NCBI RefSeq assembly: GCF_002849605.1
Contig: NZ_NPIB01000005.1
Span: 115,727 to 179,726, forward strand
Length of the DNA stretch: 64,000 bases
Direction: 5' to 3'
DNA from: Photobacterium carnosum
Lineage (GTDB): Bacteria; Pseudomonadota; Gammaproteobacteria; Enterobacterales; Vibrionaceae
The notes beneath the pieces were generated by a model, which had not been told where the DNA came from, did not search any database, and saw only the letters and a list, made by a program, of their open reading frames with translations. Positions 1-9,801 of the stretch are shown here, one piece after another. Every line of letters begins with the position of its first letter. Position 1 is the stretch's first letter. The translations under genes and the position numbers were made by a program.

Positions 1-184
1 CAAGCAAAGCGCGTAAAGAGCCAAATTCTTGCAATAAATACGTCGCCAGTTCTAACGCATTCATGCCTTTTATTCCGGTACGTAAAAAAATAGCTAATAA
101 TTCGGCATCAGTTAGCGCATTAGCACCATGAGATAATAATTTTTCTCGTGGTCGCGAGGCTAACGGCAATTGCTTAAGCGACAT
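1..184 (-). CDS. radC: RadC family protein (JAB-domain), N-terminal part only
   Basis: Only the first ~61 codons lie in the window; the gene runs off the left edge. The translated start ([17 protein letters not shown], then [15 protein letters not shown]) matches the N-terminal UPF0758/RadC region with its helix-hairpin-helix-like segment. The catalytic-looking JAB/MPN metal motif would lie outside the window. The start is set by an AAGGAGGGAAT ribosome site 3 bases upstream of ATG. The gene diverges from coaBC, the arrangement seen in E. coli and vibrios. Despite the name, RadC's role in repair is doubtful, and family members occur as JAB-type hydrolase-like proteins. Confidence 0.9.
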   Translation of the reverse strand, partial: MSLKQLPLASRPREKLLSHGANALTDAELLAIFLRTGIKGMNALELATYLLQEFGSLRALL

Positions 185-422
185 ATTCCCTCCTTGTATT
201 GATATTTCACTAGCAAAACAGGCTATCGCTTTTATACAACCCAGCAACCAACGTTCCTTGAATGCACCTCCAAAGTTTATGATGAATACTTTGTCTTACA
301 ACTGTAGAACCTCGACATGATCACTTCTAAAAATAAAACGAGGGATTGCAAGCAATGACCATTTATACGTTTGATGCTATCGTATCTGCCAAATTTACAG
401 GCTTCTAGACACAGGCAAAACC
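185..422. promoter_or_regulatory. radC/coaBC divergent intergenic region
   Basis: This gap of about 240 bases between two divergent genes must carry promoters for both. I could not pick a convincing -35/-10 pair with proper spacing. No hairpin with a T-tract and no ORF with a ribosome site is visible. Confidence 0.4.
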
Positions 423-1637
423 ATGCAAACACTGGCAGGAAAAAAAATCCTTCTCGGCATTAGCGGCGGTATCGCTGCCTATAAATGCGCAGAACTTACT
501 CGTCGTTTAATCGAACGCGGTGCACAAGTCCAAGTCGTAATGACCAAAGCGGCACAAGAGTTCATTACCCCGTTAACAATGCAAGCTGTGTCAGGTAATC
601 CAGTTTCAAGCAGCTTATTGGATCCTTCTGCTGAAGCATCTATGAGTCATATCGAATTAGCTAAATGGGCTGACCTTGTTTTGTTAGCCCCAGCAACTGC
701 AGATTTAATTGCTCGAATCAATGCGGGCATGGGTAATGATTTACTATCAACATTGTGTCTAGCCACCGACGCTCCTATTGCCGTCGCACCAGCCATGAAC
801 CAACAGATGTACCGCAATGTCGCCACCCAAGAAAATCTTGCGACTCTGCAACGTCGTGGATTGATGTTATGGGGACCAGCCAGCGGTGAGCAAGCATGTG
901 GGGATGTTGGCCCAGGACGAATGTTAGAACCAATGCAACTGGTGCATCATTGTGAAGATTTTTTTCAACAACCCGATCTTAGTGAACTAAATATTGTTAT
1001 CACCGCAGGACCGACCCGTGAGGCGATTGATCCGGTACGTTACTTAAGTAATTACAGTTCAGGCAAGATGGGCTTTGCGATTGCCGCCGCCGCCGCTAAA
1101 CGTGGGGCTAATGTCACCTTAATCAGTGGGCCAGTTAACCTTACGACACCAGCTGGCGTAACTCGAATTAATATTAATAGCGCCGTTGAGATGCAGCAGG
1201 CAGCATTAGCTTGCGCAGTAAAGAATGAAATATTTATTGCCTGTGCCGCCGTTGCTGATTTCCGTCCAGCACAGGTTGCAGAACAAAAGATGAAAAAGCA
1301 GCCTGGTAATGAAGAGATGGTAATTCAACTAGTAAAGAACCCCGATATCGTTGCCTCTATTGCAGCGCTAACAGAACAACGTCCCTTTACTGTTGGCTTT
1401 GCTGCTGAAACCCAAAATGTAGAGCATTATGCTCGTGGTAAACTCACCACTAAAAATCTCGACCTTATTTGTGCTAATGATGTATCCGTCCAAGGCCAAG
1501 GCTTTAATAGCGACACTAATGCACTCCATTTATACTGGCCTAACGGCGATAAAGCATTACCATTAGCCACCAAAGCAGATCTCGGCCAACAATTAGTTAC
1601 CGAAATTGTTGCCCTTTATCAACACGCCACGCACTAG
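423..1637 (+). CDS. coaBC: Bifunctional phosphopantothenoylcysteine decarboxylase / phosphopantothenate-cysteine ligase
   Basis: This enzyme makes 4'-phosphopantetheine for coenzyme A: CoaB ligates cysteine to phosphopantothenate (CTP-dependent in bacteria) and CoaC decarboxylates the product using FMN. The N-terminal flavoprotein half shows the [10 protein letters not shown] start, the active-site His near residue 76 (SHIELA), the PAMNQQMY motif at 123-130 and the cysteine loop [13 protein letters not shown] with C159. The CoaB half begins near 190 with [18 protein letters not shown] and continues with AAVADFRP and the KKQP lysine loop. At 404 residues it has the usual full length. The ribosome site is weak (AGG). 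It is followed 9 bases later by dut, probably one transcript. Confidence 0.97.
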   Translation: MQTLAGKKILLGISGGIAAYKCAELTRRLIERGAQVQVVMTKAAQEFITPLTMQAVSGNPVSSSLLDPSAEASMSHIELAKWADLVLLAPATADLIARINAGMGNDLLSTLCLATDAPIAVAPAMNQQMYRNVATQENLATLQRRGLMLWGPASGEQACGDVGPGRMLEPMQLVHHCEDFFQQPDLSELNIVITAGPTREAIDPVRYLSNYSSGKMGFAIAAAAAKRGANVTLISGPVNLTTPAGVTRININSAVEMQQAALACAVKNEIFIACAAVADFRPAQVAEQKMKKQPGNEEMVIQLVKNPDIVASIAALTEQRPFTVGFAAETQNVEHYARGKLTTKNLDLICANDVSVQGQGFNSDTNALHLYWPNGDKALPLATKADLGQQLVTEIVALYQHATH

Positions 1638-1646
1638 AGCATAATT

Positions 1647-2105
1647 ATGAATACTATCGATCTTAAAATTCTTGACCCTCGAGTGGGAACAGAGTTTCCA
1701 TTACCCGCGTATGCAACCACTGGCTCTGCTGGGCTTGATTTACGTGCATGTCTTGATCAAGCATTAACCGTTGCACCAGGTGAAACCCATCTCGTCTCAA
1801 CGGGGTTAGCGATTCATATTGGCAATCCTCAGCTTGCAGCAACAATTTTACCGCGCTCAGGCCTTGGTCATAAGCATGGCATCGTCTTAGGTAACCTAGT
1901 TGGACTTATTGATTCAGATTACCAAGGTCAATTAATGGTGTCAGTTTGGAACCGTGGTGATACCACCTTTACTATTGAACCTGGCGATCGTATTGCACAG
2001 CTCGTTTTCTTACCTGTCGTACAAGCGCAGTTTAATATCGTGACCGATTTTGACGATGCAAGTCAGCGTGGTGAAGGTGGTTTTGGTCACTCAGGCCGTC
2101 AATAG
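1647..2105 (+). CDS. dut: Deoxyuridine 5'-triphosphate nucleotidohydrolase (dUTPase)
   Basis: It hydrolyses dUTP to dUMP and pyrophosphate, keeping uracil out of DNA and feeding thymidylate synthesis. All five trimeric dUTPase motifs are present in order: AGLDL (28-32), PRSGLG (69-74), GLIDSDYQG with the catalytic Asp near 91, GDRIAQL (113-119) and the C-terminal glycine-rich arm [10 protein letters not shown] (141-150). At 152 residues it is the normal bacterial size. It sits 9 bases after coaBC, as in E. coli dfp-dut, and is followed by a terminator-like hairpin before slmA. Confidence 0.97.
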   Translation: MNTIDLKILDPRVGTEFPLPAYATTGSAGLDLRACLDQALTVAPGETHLVSTGLAIHIGNPQLAATILPRSGLGHKHGIVLGNLVGLIDSDYQGQLMVSVWNRGDTTFTIEPGDRIAQLVFLPVVQAQFNIVTDFDDASQRGEGGFGHSGRQ

Positions 2106-2191
2106 TTTTATTTAAATCAATAACTGCCGGCGCTATACCTTTAATGTATAAAATGGTTTTGATGATAAAATAACCAATAATGTTTAAGTAC

Positions 2192-2223
2192 AAAGCGCGA
2201 CTATTGAGAGTTGCGCTTTTTTT
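2192..2223 (+). terminator. Probable terminator after dut
   Basis: AAAGCGC and GCGCTTTTTTT arms face each other across a short loop, followed by a run of T. One internal mismatch weakens the stem. It lies about 90 bases after the dut stop, so slmA probably has its own promoter just downstream. Confidence 0.6.
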
Positions 2224-2340
2224 GCGGATAAACTGCATACATTTACCATCGATCGCTTTTCACGACGCAACGGCATCGCTAAGATAAGCGGGGTTCATGC
2301 TGTCCATGGACAGTCTCATTTTGCAAAGGAACGATAATTC

Positions 2341-2931
2341 ATGGCTGGCACCAAAAAAAGCAATCGCCGCGAAGAGATACTTCAGTGTCTTGCTCATATG
2401 TTGGAATCAAATCAAGGAAGCCAACGTATTACCACCAAAATGCTGGCGGCTAATGTTGGGGTCTCGGAAGCTGCACTCTATCGCCACTTCCCAAGTAAAG
2501 CACGGATGTTTGAAGGCCTGATTGAATTTATCGAAGATTCAATTATTACCCGTATTAACCGCATTCTTGATGACGAAAAAGATACCCTTACTCGTCTGCG
2601 TATGGTGCTACAACTAATCTTAATGTTTGGTGAACGTAACCCGGGTCTAAGTCGCATCATGACTGGACACGCATTAATGTTTGAACAAGATCGCCTACAG
2701 TCTCGCATTAATCAATTATTTGAACGAATTGAATCACAATTACGTCAAATACTGAAAGAGCGTAAGTTACGTGAAGGCAAAGGCTTTCCTGTTGAGGAAT
2801 CAATTTTAGCGGCTCAGCTACTCGGTCAAGTTGAAGGTAGCCTTAGCCGTTATGTTCGTTCTAGCTTTAAATATAAGCCAACCGAAAACTTTGATGATTA
2901 CTGGCAACTGCTTAGCGGTCAGTTAGGTTAA
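2341..2931 (+). CDS. slmA: Nucleoid occlusion factor SlmA (TetR family)
   Basis: SlmA binds specific chromosomal sites and, when DNA-bound, antagonises FtsZ polymerisation so that the septum does not form over the nucleoid. The N-terminal TetR helix-turn-helix is visible at about 31-50 ([19 protein letters not shown]), followed by an all-helical C-terminal domain of typical length (196 residues). The start is supported by an AAAGGAACG ribosome site. Its position after coaBC-dut and before pyrE is the conserved gammaproteobacterial order. Confidence 0.96.
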   Translation: MAGTKKSNRREEILQCLAHMLESNQGSQRITTKMLAANVGVSEAALYRHFPSKARMFEGLIEFIEDSIITRINRILDDEKDTLTRLRMVLQLILMFGERNPGLSRIMTGHALMFEQDRLQSRINQLFERIESQLRQILKERKLREGKGFPVEESILAAQLLGQVEGSLSRYVRSSFKYKPTENFDDYWQLLSGQLG

Positions 2932-2963
2932 CCACACCAACAAAACCCACTATAAAAGCACCA

Positions 2964-3000
2964 TAAAAAAAGCGAGAGTCCATTGACCCTCGCTTTTTTA
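2964..3000. terminator. Bidirectional terminator between slmA and pyrE
   Basis: A GCGAG.../...CTCGC hairpin is flanked by A-runs on the left and T-runs on the right, so it can stop transcripts from both directions. It lies between the convergent slmA and pyrE genes. Confidence 0.9.
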
Positions 3001-3025
3001 TTACCGCTTACGGATTAAACCGCTA

Positions 3026-3667
3026 TCACACGCCATATTGAGTACGGTACGCGGTGACAGATGCTAAATGTTGTTCCATATCCGCTTGTTCGCTTAAGTA
3101 GGTGACGACATCCCCTAGCGATACAATTGAAATCACGGCACAACCAAAGTCACGTTCAACTTCTTGAATCGCAGATAATTCACTTTGGCCTTTTTCTTGG
3201 CGATCAATTGCGACTAATACGCCCGCTAAATCAGCACCGTTCGCTTTAATGATTTCCATTGATTCACGAATGGCCGTTCCTGCGGTGATCACATCATCAA
3301 CTAACATAATACGACCAACAAGATCACTCCCAACAAGATTGCCACCTTCACCGTGATTTTTAGCTTCTTTACGGTTAAAGCAATATGGCGTATCAATATC
3401 ATGGTGATCCGCTAATGCCACAGCCGTCGTCGTTGCAATGGGGATCCCTTTGTACGCAGGGCCAAACAACACATCAAATTCAAGCTTGGCGTCAACCAAT
3501 GCTGCAGCATAAAAACGGCCTAGACGCGCAAGATCACGACCAGTGTTAAATAATCCCGCATTAAAGAAATACGGACTCTTACGGCCGGACTTCAGAGTGA
3601 ACTCACCAAACTTCAATACACCTTTCTCTAGGGCAAATTCGATGAACTGACGCTGATATGCTTTCAT
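3026..3667 (-). CDS. pyrE: Orotate phosphoribosyltransferase
   Basis: It transfers ribose-5-phosphate from PRPP to orotate to form OMP in de novo pyrimidine synthesis. The PRPP-binding signature [13 protein letters not shown] is at about 120-132, and the catalytic loop lysines [10 protein letters not shown] are at about 100-109. At 213 residues it equals the E. coli enzyme. The start has a strong AAGGAG ribosome site. It is the second gene of rph-pyrE. The 160-base gap after rph contains a hairpin with a T-run that probably acts as a UTP-sensing attenuator. Confidence 0.97.
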   Translation of the reverse strand: MKAYQRQFIEFALEKGVLKFGEFTLKSGRKSPYFFNAGLFNTGRDLARLGRFYAAALVDAKLEFDVLFGPAYKGIPIATTTAVALADHHDIDTPYCFNRKEAKNHGEGGNLVGSDLVGRIMLVDDVITAGTAIRESMEIIKANGADLAGVLVAIDRQEKGQSELSAIQEVERDFGCAVISIVSLGDVVTYLSEQADMEQHLASVTAYRTQYGV

Positions 3668-3796
3668 TGTGGCTCCTTAAAACGACTTTCGTGTTTTACA
3701 ATATTGAAATGGAAGCAACCTTTACATTACGGCTAAGCATGTAAAACTGTTGCGGCTAAAAATTACGACTATTCCTATAGCCAATAAAATTTAGAT

Positions 3797-3827
3797 AAAA
3801 AAAAGCGGCTCCAATAGGAACCGCTTA
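3797..3827 (-). terminator. pyrE attenuator hairpin directly after the rph stop codon
   Basis: Read on the minus strand, AAGCGGTTCC and a facing GGAGCCGCTT form a stem followed by eight T. The stem begins only about 6 bases after the rph stop codon. In E. coli, pyrE is controlled by this geometry: low UTP slows RNA polymerase, ribosomes finishing rph stay close and prevent hairpin formation. The sequence shows the layout; the UTP response here is inferred. Confidence 0.85.
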
Positions 3828-3831
3828 ATCA

Positions 3832-4548
3832 TTAATTTTCTAAGACTTGTTTTTGCATCGATATAATCTCAGTTATACCGTCTTTGGCCAGTGCGAGCAT
3901 TGCCAACAACTCTTCATGACTGAACGCCTCACCTTCGGCGGTCCCTTGAATTTCAATCATCTTGCCATCTTCGGTCATCACTACATTCATGTCAGTTTCA
4001 GCGGCTGAGTCTTCAAGATATTCAAGATCGCAAATTGGCTCGCCTTTATAGATACCAACAGAAACGGCAGCAACCATTCCTTTAAGTGGATTTTTCTTAA
4101 TCATACCTTTTTCAAGCATATAATTAATTGCATCAACCAACGCTACCATTGCACCCGTAATAGAAGCAGTTCGTGTACCACCATCAGCTTGAATCACATC
4201 ACAATCAATAGTGATCATTTGCTCGCCAAGGACTTTTAAATCAACCGCTGCACGTAAACTACGCGCAATCAGACGTTGAATTTCCATGGTACGACCGCCT
4301 TGTTTACCACTGGCAGCTTCACGACGATTACGAGTATGCGTTGCACGTGGCAACATGCCATATTCTGCAGTCACCCAACCTTGGCCTTTACCTTTAAGCC
4401 AACGCGGCACATTTTCTTCAACACTAGCAGTACAAATTACTTTGGTGTTGCCAAATTCAACTAATACTGAACCCTCAGCATGGGCTGTATAATTACGAGT
4501 AATAGTGATTGGACGTACCTGAGTGGCACTTCTTCCGCTTGGACGCAT
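3832..4548 (-). CDS. rph: Ribonuclease PH (intact)
   Basis: Ribonuclease PH is a phosphate-dependent 3'-5' exoribonuclease that trims tRNA 3' ends. From the chosen ATG ([13 protein letters not shown]) it is 238 residues. Conserved stretches include the phosphate-site [13 protein letters not shown] (about 81-93) and [17 protein letters not shown] (about 116-132). An in-frame ATG 18 codons upstream is rejected because MRPSGR is the family start and has an AAAGGGAAATC ribosome site. The reading frame is complete, unlike the frameshifted rph-1 allele of E. coli K-12. It heads the rph-pyrE unit and diverges from yicC. Confidence 0.97.
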   Translation of the reverse strand: MRPSGRSATQVRPITITRNYTAHAEGSVLVEFGNTKVICTASVEENVPRWLKGKGQGWVTAEYGMLPRATHTRNRREAASGKQGGRTMEIQRLIARSLRAAVDLKVLGEQMITIDCDVIQADGGTRTASITGAMVALVDAINYMLEKGMIKKNPLKGMVAAVSVGIYKGEPICDLEYLEDSAAETDMNVVMTEDGKMIEIQGTAEGEAFSHEELLAMLALAKDGITEIISMQKQVLEN

Positions 4549-4805
4549 CGGGATTTCCCTTTGGCTGGATGATATTAACCAGCGATTATAGCGACATCTC
4601 AATCCCAGTGCACGAGAAACCCACGGCTATAACGATGGATTCAACCTTGTTTTGCATTTACAACAGTAGCCCACAATGGACGATTTCGCATATAATGATA
4701 AAACTCGGTTACGACGCACCGCTATCGTTATTAACAGACCAGACTTACCATTGAATATGCTAAATCTAGCCGTCGAAACCATTATAACTAAAAGGTCACA
4801 AGCCA
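4549..4805. promoter_or_regulatory. rph/yicC divergent promoter region
   Basis: About 257 bases separate the two divergent starts and must hold promoters for both rph-pyrE and yicC. No operator, hairpin or small gene could be recognised with confidence. An open frame reading rightward here lacks family resemblance and overlaps rph. Confidence 0.4.
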
Positions 4806-5669
4806 ATGATCCATAGTATGACTGCTTATGCCCGTCGCGAAGTAAAAGGCGATTGGGGTACTGCTGTGTGGGAAATCCGCTCAGTAAACCAACGTTATCT
4901 TGAAACCTATATTCGTATGCCAGAGCAATTCCGTAGCCTTGAGCCAGTATTGCGTGAACGTTTTCGTAAACGTTTAGCGCGCGGAAAAGTTGAATGTAAT
5001 CTTCGTTATGAAGCTAATATTGCGGGTAATGCTGAATTAACTATCAATGAAGCATTAGCAAAACAAGTGATTAATGCGGCACGTTGGGTAACAGAAACCG
5101 CTGGTGAAGGTAATATTGGTCCATTTCAGGTGCTTAACTGGCCGGGAGTGATGGAAGCACCAGAACAAGATTTAGATGTAATTAATAAAGATTTATTAAC
5201 GGGCTTTGAGCTCGCAATGGATGACTTTATTGCCGCGCGTGCAAGCGAAGGCGACAACATGAAGCAGTTGATCGATCAACGTTTAGTAGCAATTTCAACA
5301 GAAGCTATCAAAGTACGCACTTTAATGCCGCAAATTATGATTTGGCAACGCGAGCGTATTATGTCTCGTCTTGATGAAGCTAAAGTTGATCTTGATAGCA
5401 ACCGCCTAGAGCAAGAACTGATCATGCTGGCACAAAAAAGTGATGTTGCTGAAGAACTTGATCGCCTTGATTCACACGTAAAAGAAACCAATAAAATTCT
5501 TGCCAAAGGTGGCGCATGTGGTCGTCGTCTTGATTTTATGATGCAAGAATTTAATCGTGAATCAAACACATTGGCATCAAAATCAATCAATACTGACGTC
5601 ACAGCATCTGCGGTTGAACTAAAAGTATTAATCGAGCAAATGCGTGAGCAGATTCAGAACATTGAGTAA
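4806..5669 (+). CDS. yicC: YicC family endoribonuclease
   Basis: The YicC N-terminal domain starts with the hallmark MIHSMTAYAR, and the C-terminal DUF1732 region carries RLDFMMQEFNRESNTL and ends SAVELKVLIEQMREQIQN. Family members are endoribonucleases; E. coli YicC affects the stability of the small RNA RyhB. At 287 residues it is standard length. An AAAGGTCACAAGCC ribosome site precedes ATG. It diverges from rph, as in E. coli, and stands upstream of gmk. Confidence 0.93.
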   Translation: MIHSMTAYARREVKGDWGTAVWEIRSVNQRYLETYIRMPEQFRSLEPVLRERFRKRLARGKVECNLRYEANIAGNAELTINEALAKQVINAARWVTETAGEGNIGPFQVLNWPGVMEAPEQDLDVINKDLLTGFELAMDDFIAARASEGDNMKQLIDQRLVAISTEAIKVRTLMPQIMIWQRERIMSRLDEAKVDLDSNRLEQELIMLAQKSDVAEELDRLDSHVKETNKILAKGGACGRRLDFMMQEFNRESNTLASKSINTDVTASAVELKVLIEQMREQIQNIE

Positions 5670-5685
5670 ATAATCCTGACTCAAG

Positions 5686-5718
5686 CTTTCCAAGCTGAGG
5701 ATATATCTGCTTGGAAAG
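5686..5718. repeat. Perfect 10-bp inverted repeat after yicC
   Basis: CTTTCCAAGC and GCTTGGAAAG are separated by 13 bases, about 16 bases after the yicC stop. There is no run of T after the right arm, so it is not a textbook intrinsic terminator. It may protect the mRNA 3' end or act as a weak terminator. Confidence 0.6.
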
Positions 5719-5778
5719 TGGTTTAAAAATGTCGTCTTATTGTAAAACCTCATCAAAGCCAGCTAGGCTTAAGTTAAG

Positions 5779-5807
5779 TTGACATAATAAAAAGATGAAT
5801 TTTTAAG
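5779..5807 (+). promoter_or_regulatory. Possible gmk promoter
   Basis: A perfect -35 hexamer TTGACA lies about 100 bases before gmk, followed after 17 bases by TTTAAG, a poor -10. The -35 match and spacing are suggestive only. Confidence 0.3.
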
Positions 5808-5877
5808 CAATCAGCTAATTTCAATTATGCGCAGATCGTGATAATCTTCGCGCCCTTCTATCACTGAGTGAAAATAG

Positions 5878-6507
<630 letters not shown>

Positions 6508-6558
6508 GTTATTTTGTACAATTTTCTATCCCTAATTTAATAACCACTGGAGCCCTCC

Positions 6559-6837
6559 ATGGCACGCGTAACTGTTCAAGACGCTGTTGATAAAATTGGT
6601 AATCGTTTCGATCTGATTCAAATTGCTTCTCGCCGAGCACGTCAACTGCAAACTGGTGGTAAGGAACCATTGGTTCCTGCAGAAAATGACAAATACACAG
6701 TAATTGCACTTCGTGAAATAGAAGAAGGCCTAATTACTAAAGATATCCTTGATGCTCGCGAGCGTCAGGAACTGCAAGAGCAAGAAGCAGCTGAATTAGC
6801 TGCGGTAAGTGCTATTGCTGGCGACCATCACCGTTAA
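6559..6837 (+). CDS. rpoZ: RNA polymerase omega subunit
   Basis: Omega is the small core subunit that wraps the beta' C-terminus, aids assembly and contributes to a ppGpp binding site on RNA polymerase. The first 60 residues are typical ([43 protein letters not shown]). At 92 residues it matches the family. A GGAG site precedes ATG. The stop lies 15 bases before the spoT start, so the two are surely co-transcribed. Confidence 0.97.
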   Translation: MARVTVQDAVDKIGNRFDLIQIASRRARQLQTGGKEPLVPAENDKYTVIALREIEEGLITKDILDARERQELQEQEAAELAAVSAIAGDHHR

Positions 6838-6852
6838 TCAGGAAACCAGGCA

Positions 6853-8955
6853 TTGTATCTTTTTGATAGCCTGAAAGAAGTCGCAACCAAGTACCTGTCG
6901 GAGCCTCAACTTGAGGTGCTTCGGCAGGCTTATCTTGTTGCTCGCGACGCCCATGAAGGCCAAACTCGTTCAACAGGCGAGCCTTATATAATCCATCCAG
7001 TTGCGGTTGCCCGTATTCTGGCAGAAATGCGTCTTGATATTGAAGCACTGATGGCAGCCTTGCTGCATGATGTGATTGAAGATACCGAGGTCACTAAAGA
7101 GGATTTAGCCTGCCGTTTTGGCGATACCGTTGCCGAATTGGTTGATGGCGTATCTAAACTCGATAAACTAAAATTCCGCGATCGCAAAGAAGCACAAGCT
7201 GAGAATTTCCGTAAAATGATCATGGCCATGGCACATGATATTCGGGTGATTCTGATCAAACTTGCCGATCGTACGCATAATATGCGCACGTTAGGGGCTT
7301 TACGTCCTGATAAACGCCGCCGCATTGCTCGCGAAACCCTTGAAATATACTCTCCGCTTGCCCACCGCCTTGGTATCCATAACATCAAATCTGAACTTGA
7401 AGAGCTTGGCTTTGAAGCGTTATATCCCAACCGCTACCGCGTTCTAAAACAAGTCGTCGCAGCAGCCCGTGGCAATCGCAAAGAAATGATTCATAAGATC
7501 CACGTAGAAATTGAGGGTCGCCTTAACGATGCGGGGATAGCAGCAAAAGTATCTGGCCGCGAAAAGAATTTATACTCTATCTATAACAAGATGAAGAATA
7601 AAGAACAGCGCTTTCATTCGATCATGGACATCTACGCTTTCCGCGTATTAGTCAACGATCTTGATACTTGCTACCGCGTTTTGGGTCAAGTACATAACCT
7701 GTACAAACCACGCCCAAGCCGTGTGAAAGATTATATCGCCATTCCAAAAGCCAATGGCTATCAGTCACTGCATACCTCATTGGTAGGCCCTCACGGGGTA
7801 CCTGTTGAAGTTCAGATTCGCACTGAAGACATGGATCAAATGGCAGATAAAGGTGTAGCAGCTCATTGGACTTACAAAGACGGTGAAACCCCTGGTACTA
7901 CCGCCCAAATTAAAGCCCAACGTTGGATGCAAAGCCTACTTGAATTACAGCAAAGTGCGGGAAGCTCATTTGAGTTTATCGAAAATGTAAAATCTGATCT
8001 TTTCCCTGATGAAATTTACGTTTTCACCCCTAAAGGCCGTATTGTTGAATTGCCCGTCGGTGCAACCGCAGTTGATTTTGCCTATGCTGTACATACTGAT
8101 ATTGGGAATACCTGCGTCGGCTCTCGTGTTGATCGCCAGCCTTATCCATTAAGTAAACCACTTAAAAATGGCCAAACCATCGACATTATCAGCGCCCCTG
8201 GTGCTCGACCTAATGCCGCATGGCTTAACTATGTGGTCACTTCACGTGCGCGCACTAAAATTCGTCAAGTTTTAAAAACCATGCGTCGTGATGAATCAAT
8301 AACTCTCGGTCGTCGTCTACTCAATCATGCCTTAGGTGGCGTGAGTATGCAGACTATCGCCCCAGAAAACATCACTAAAGTATTAAGCGATCTTAAACTT
8401 GAAACAATTGATGATTTACTGACTGAAATTGGTTTAGGTGAACTGATGAGTGTGGTGATTGCGCGCCGATTATTGGGTAACGCCGACGAACTAACAGCGA
8501 AAAGCAGCGATCGTCGATTACCAATTCAAGGGGCTGATGGTATTTTACTAACCTTTGCTAATTGCTGTCATCCGATCCATGGCGATCCAATCGTTGCCCA
8601 TGTAAGTCCAGGCAAAGGCTTAGTGATTCACCGTGAAGAATGTGCCAATATTCGTGGTTACCGAAAGGAACCCGATAAGTACATGGCGGTTGAATGGAGC
8701 GAAGGTATTGAACAAGAGTTTATCACTAACCTCAAAGTCGATATGCAAAATCATCAAGGTGCTTTAGCCGGTTTAACCAATACTATTGCTGCAACTGGCT
8801 CTAATATCCAAGGTTTATCGACCGAAGAAAAAGATGGCCGTTTGTATACAATAACGGTACGTCTAACCACCAAGAGCCGCGTGCACTTAGCTAATATTAT
8901 GCGTCGTATTCGTATTATGCCGGATGTAGTGCGGGTTGCTCGCCAAAAAAATTAA
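6853..8955 (+). CDS. spoT: Bifunctional (p)ppGpp synthase/hydrolase SpoT
   Basis: SpoT makes and degrades the stringent alarmone, mainly acting as hydrolase. Visible domains: HD hydrolase with LLHDVIED (HD at 72-73), RelA/SpoT synthetase with RVKDYIAIPKANGYQSLHTS (about 295-315), TGS with EIYVFTPKGRIVELP (about 388-450), the conserved-cysteine helical region with NCCHPIHGD (about 565-575) and a C-terminal ACT domain. 700 residues is the normal length. The start codon is TTG, in the same position as the TTG start I recall for E. coli spoT, 15 bases after rpoZ. A weak ribosome site (AGGAAACCAGG) suggests restrained translation. Confidence 0.97.
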   Translation: MYLFDSLKEVATKYLSEPQLEVLRQAYLVARDAHEGQTRSTGEPYIIHPVAVARILAEMRLDIEALMAALLHDVIEDTEVTKEDLACRFGDTVAELVDGVSKLDKLKFRDRKEAQAENFRKMIMAMAHDIRVILIKLADRTHNMRTLGALRPDKRRRIARETLEIYSPLAHRLGIHNIKSELEELGFEALYPNRYRVLKQVVAAARGNRKEMIHKIHVEIEGRLNDAGIAAKVSGREKNLYSIYNKMKNKEQRFHSIMDIYAFRVLVNDLDTCYRVLGQVHNLYKPRPSRVKDYIAIPKANGYQSLHTSLVGPHGVPVEVQIRTEDMDQMADKGVAAHWTYKDGETPGTTAQIKAQRWMQSLLELQQSAGSSFEFIENVKSDLFPDEIYVFTPKGRIVELPVGATAVDFAYAVHTDIGNTCVGSRVDRQPYPLSKPLKNGQTIDIISAPGARPNAAWLNYVVTSRARTKIRQVLKTMRRDESITLGRRLLNHALGGVSMQTIAPENITKVLSDLKLETIDDLLTEIGLGELMSVVIARRLLGNADELTAKSSDRRLPIQGADGILLTFANCCHPIHGDPIVAHVSPGKGLVIHREECANIRGYRKEPDKYMAVEWSEGIEQEFITNLKVDMQNHQGALAGLTNTIAATGSNIQGLSTEEKDGRLYTITVRLTTKSRVHLANIMRRIRIMPDVVRVARQKN

Positions 8956-8981
8956 CCTTATCTGCGGTTAATGATCTTAAT

Positions 8982-9005
8982 AAAACGCCCACTTATGGGC
9001 GTTTT
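8982..9005. terminator. Terminator after spoT
   Basis: AAAACGCCC and GGGCGTTTT form a perfect 9-bp stem with a 6-base loop, ending in T. It lies 27 bases after the spoT stop. trmH, which starts about 65 bases further on, may depend on readthrough or on a promoter in the AT-rich stretch between. Confidence 0.88.
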
Positions 9006-9070
9006 GTGTATTTGGCTTTCAATCCATATTATTATAACGTTATTCTTATTTTCGCAAATAGCATAACAAT

Positions 9071-9799
9071 ATGACCCCTGATCGCTTTCAACGTATCCAT
9101 CAAGTCTTAGCCACTCGCCAACCTGATCTCACCGTATGTATGGAAGAAGTGCATAAACCCAATAATGTCTCAGCGATTATTCGCACCGCCGACGCTGTTG
9201 GGGTTCACAAAGTGCATGCTGTGTGGCCAAAAGAAGCAATGAAAGTATTAAGCCATACCTCAGCGGGAGCCCGTAATTGGGTTGAACTTGAAATTCACGA
9301 CACCATGATCAATGCTATTAGCGCACTAAAATCCCAAGGTATGCAAATACTCGCCACTAATTTATCGACCACTGCAGTTGATTTTCGTGATGTTGATTAC
9401 ACAAAACCGACGGCAATTATTCTCGGTGGCGAAAAAAATGGGATCACAGCTGAAGCATTAGCACTGGCAGACCAAGACATCATTATTCCAATGGTTGGCA
9501 TGGTACAGTCACTCAACGTGTCAGTTGCCAGTGCCTTAATTCTCTATGAAGCACAACGCCAACGCCAGAATGCAGGCATGTATGATCGCACCACCACCTT
9601 GCTTGATGACAGTGTGGTTAATCGCATTTTATTTGAACGTGGTCATCCAGTGTTAGCCAATGTCGCCAAACAGAAAAATCTACCGTATCCACAATTAGAC
9701 GATCAAGGCCAAATTGTTGCCGATGAACAATGGTGGGCGGCAATGCAAGCGAAGAAAATCAAACGCCCAGTAGCAACTAGCGCAATAAAAAAGGATTAA
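9071..9799 (+). CDS. trmH: tRNA (guanosine(18)-2'-O)-methyltransferase TrmH
   Basis: TrmH methylates the ribose of G18 in the tRNA D-loop using SAM. It is a SPOUT (trefoil-knot) enzyme: motif 1 NNVSAIIRTADA is at about 31-42 with the catalytic Arg at 38, motif 2 is IILGGEKNGI, and motif 3 SLNVSVASALILYE is at 147-160. At 242 residues it is slightly longer than the E. coli protein owing to a basic C-terminal tail. No good ribosome site is seen before ATG. It ends 2 bases before recG. Confidence 0.96.
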   Translation: MTPDRFQRIHQVLATRQPDLTVCMEEVHKPNNVSAIIRTADAVGVHKVHAVWPKEAMKVLSHTSAGARNWVELEIHDTMINAISALKSQGMQILATNLSTTAVDFRDVDYTKPTAIILGGEKNGITAEALALADQDIIIPMVGMVQSLNVSVASALILYEAQRQRQNAGMYDRTTTLLDDSVVNRILFERGHPVLANVAKQKNLPYPQLDDQGQIVADEQWWAAMQAKKIKRPVATSAIKKD

Positions 9800-9801
9800 C
9801 C

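Noticed and set aside
2297..2521. Alternative frame overlapping slmA
   Set aside because: SlmA is full length and clearly conserved in the other frame; this is a shadow.
4509..4754. Rightward open frame between rph and yicC
   Set aside because: It overlaps the start of rph on the other strand, lacks a ribosome site and shows no family resemblance.
9071..9090. Idea that the trmH start should be moved downstream for lack of a ribosome site
   Set aside because: The first residues (MTPDRFQRIHQVLATRQPDL) align with E. coli TrmH from its first Met, so the start is kept.
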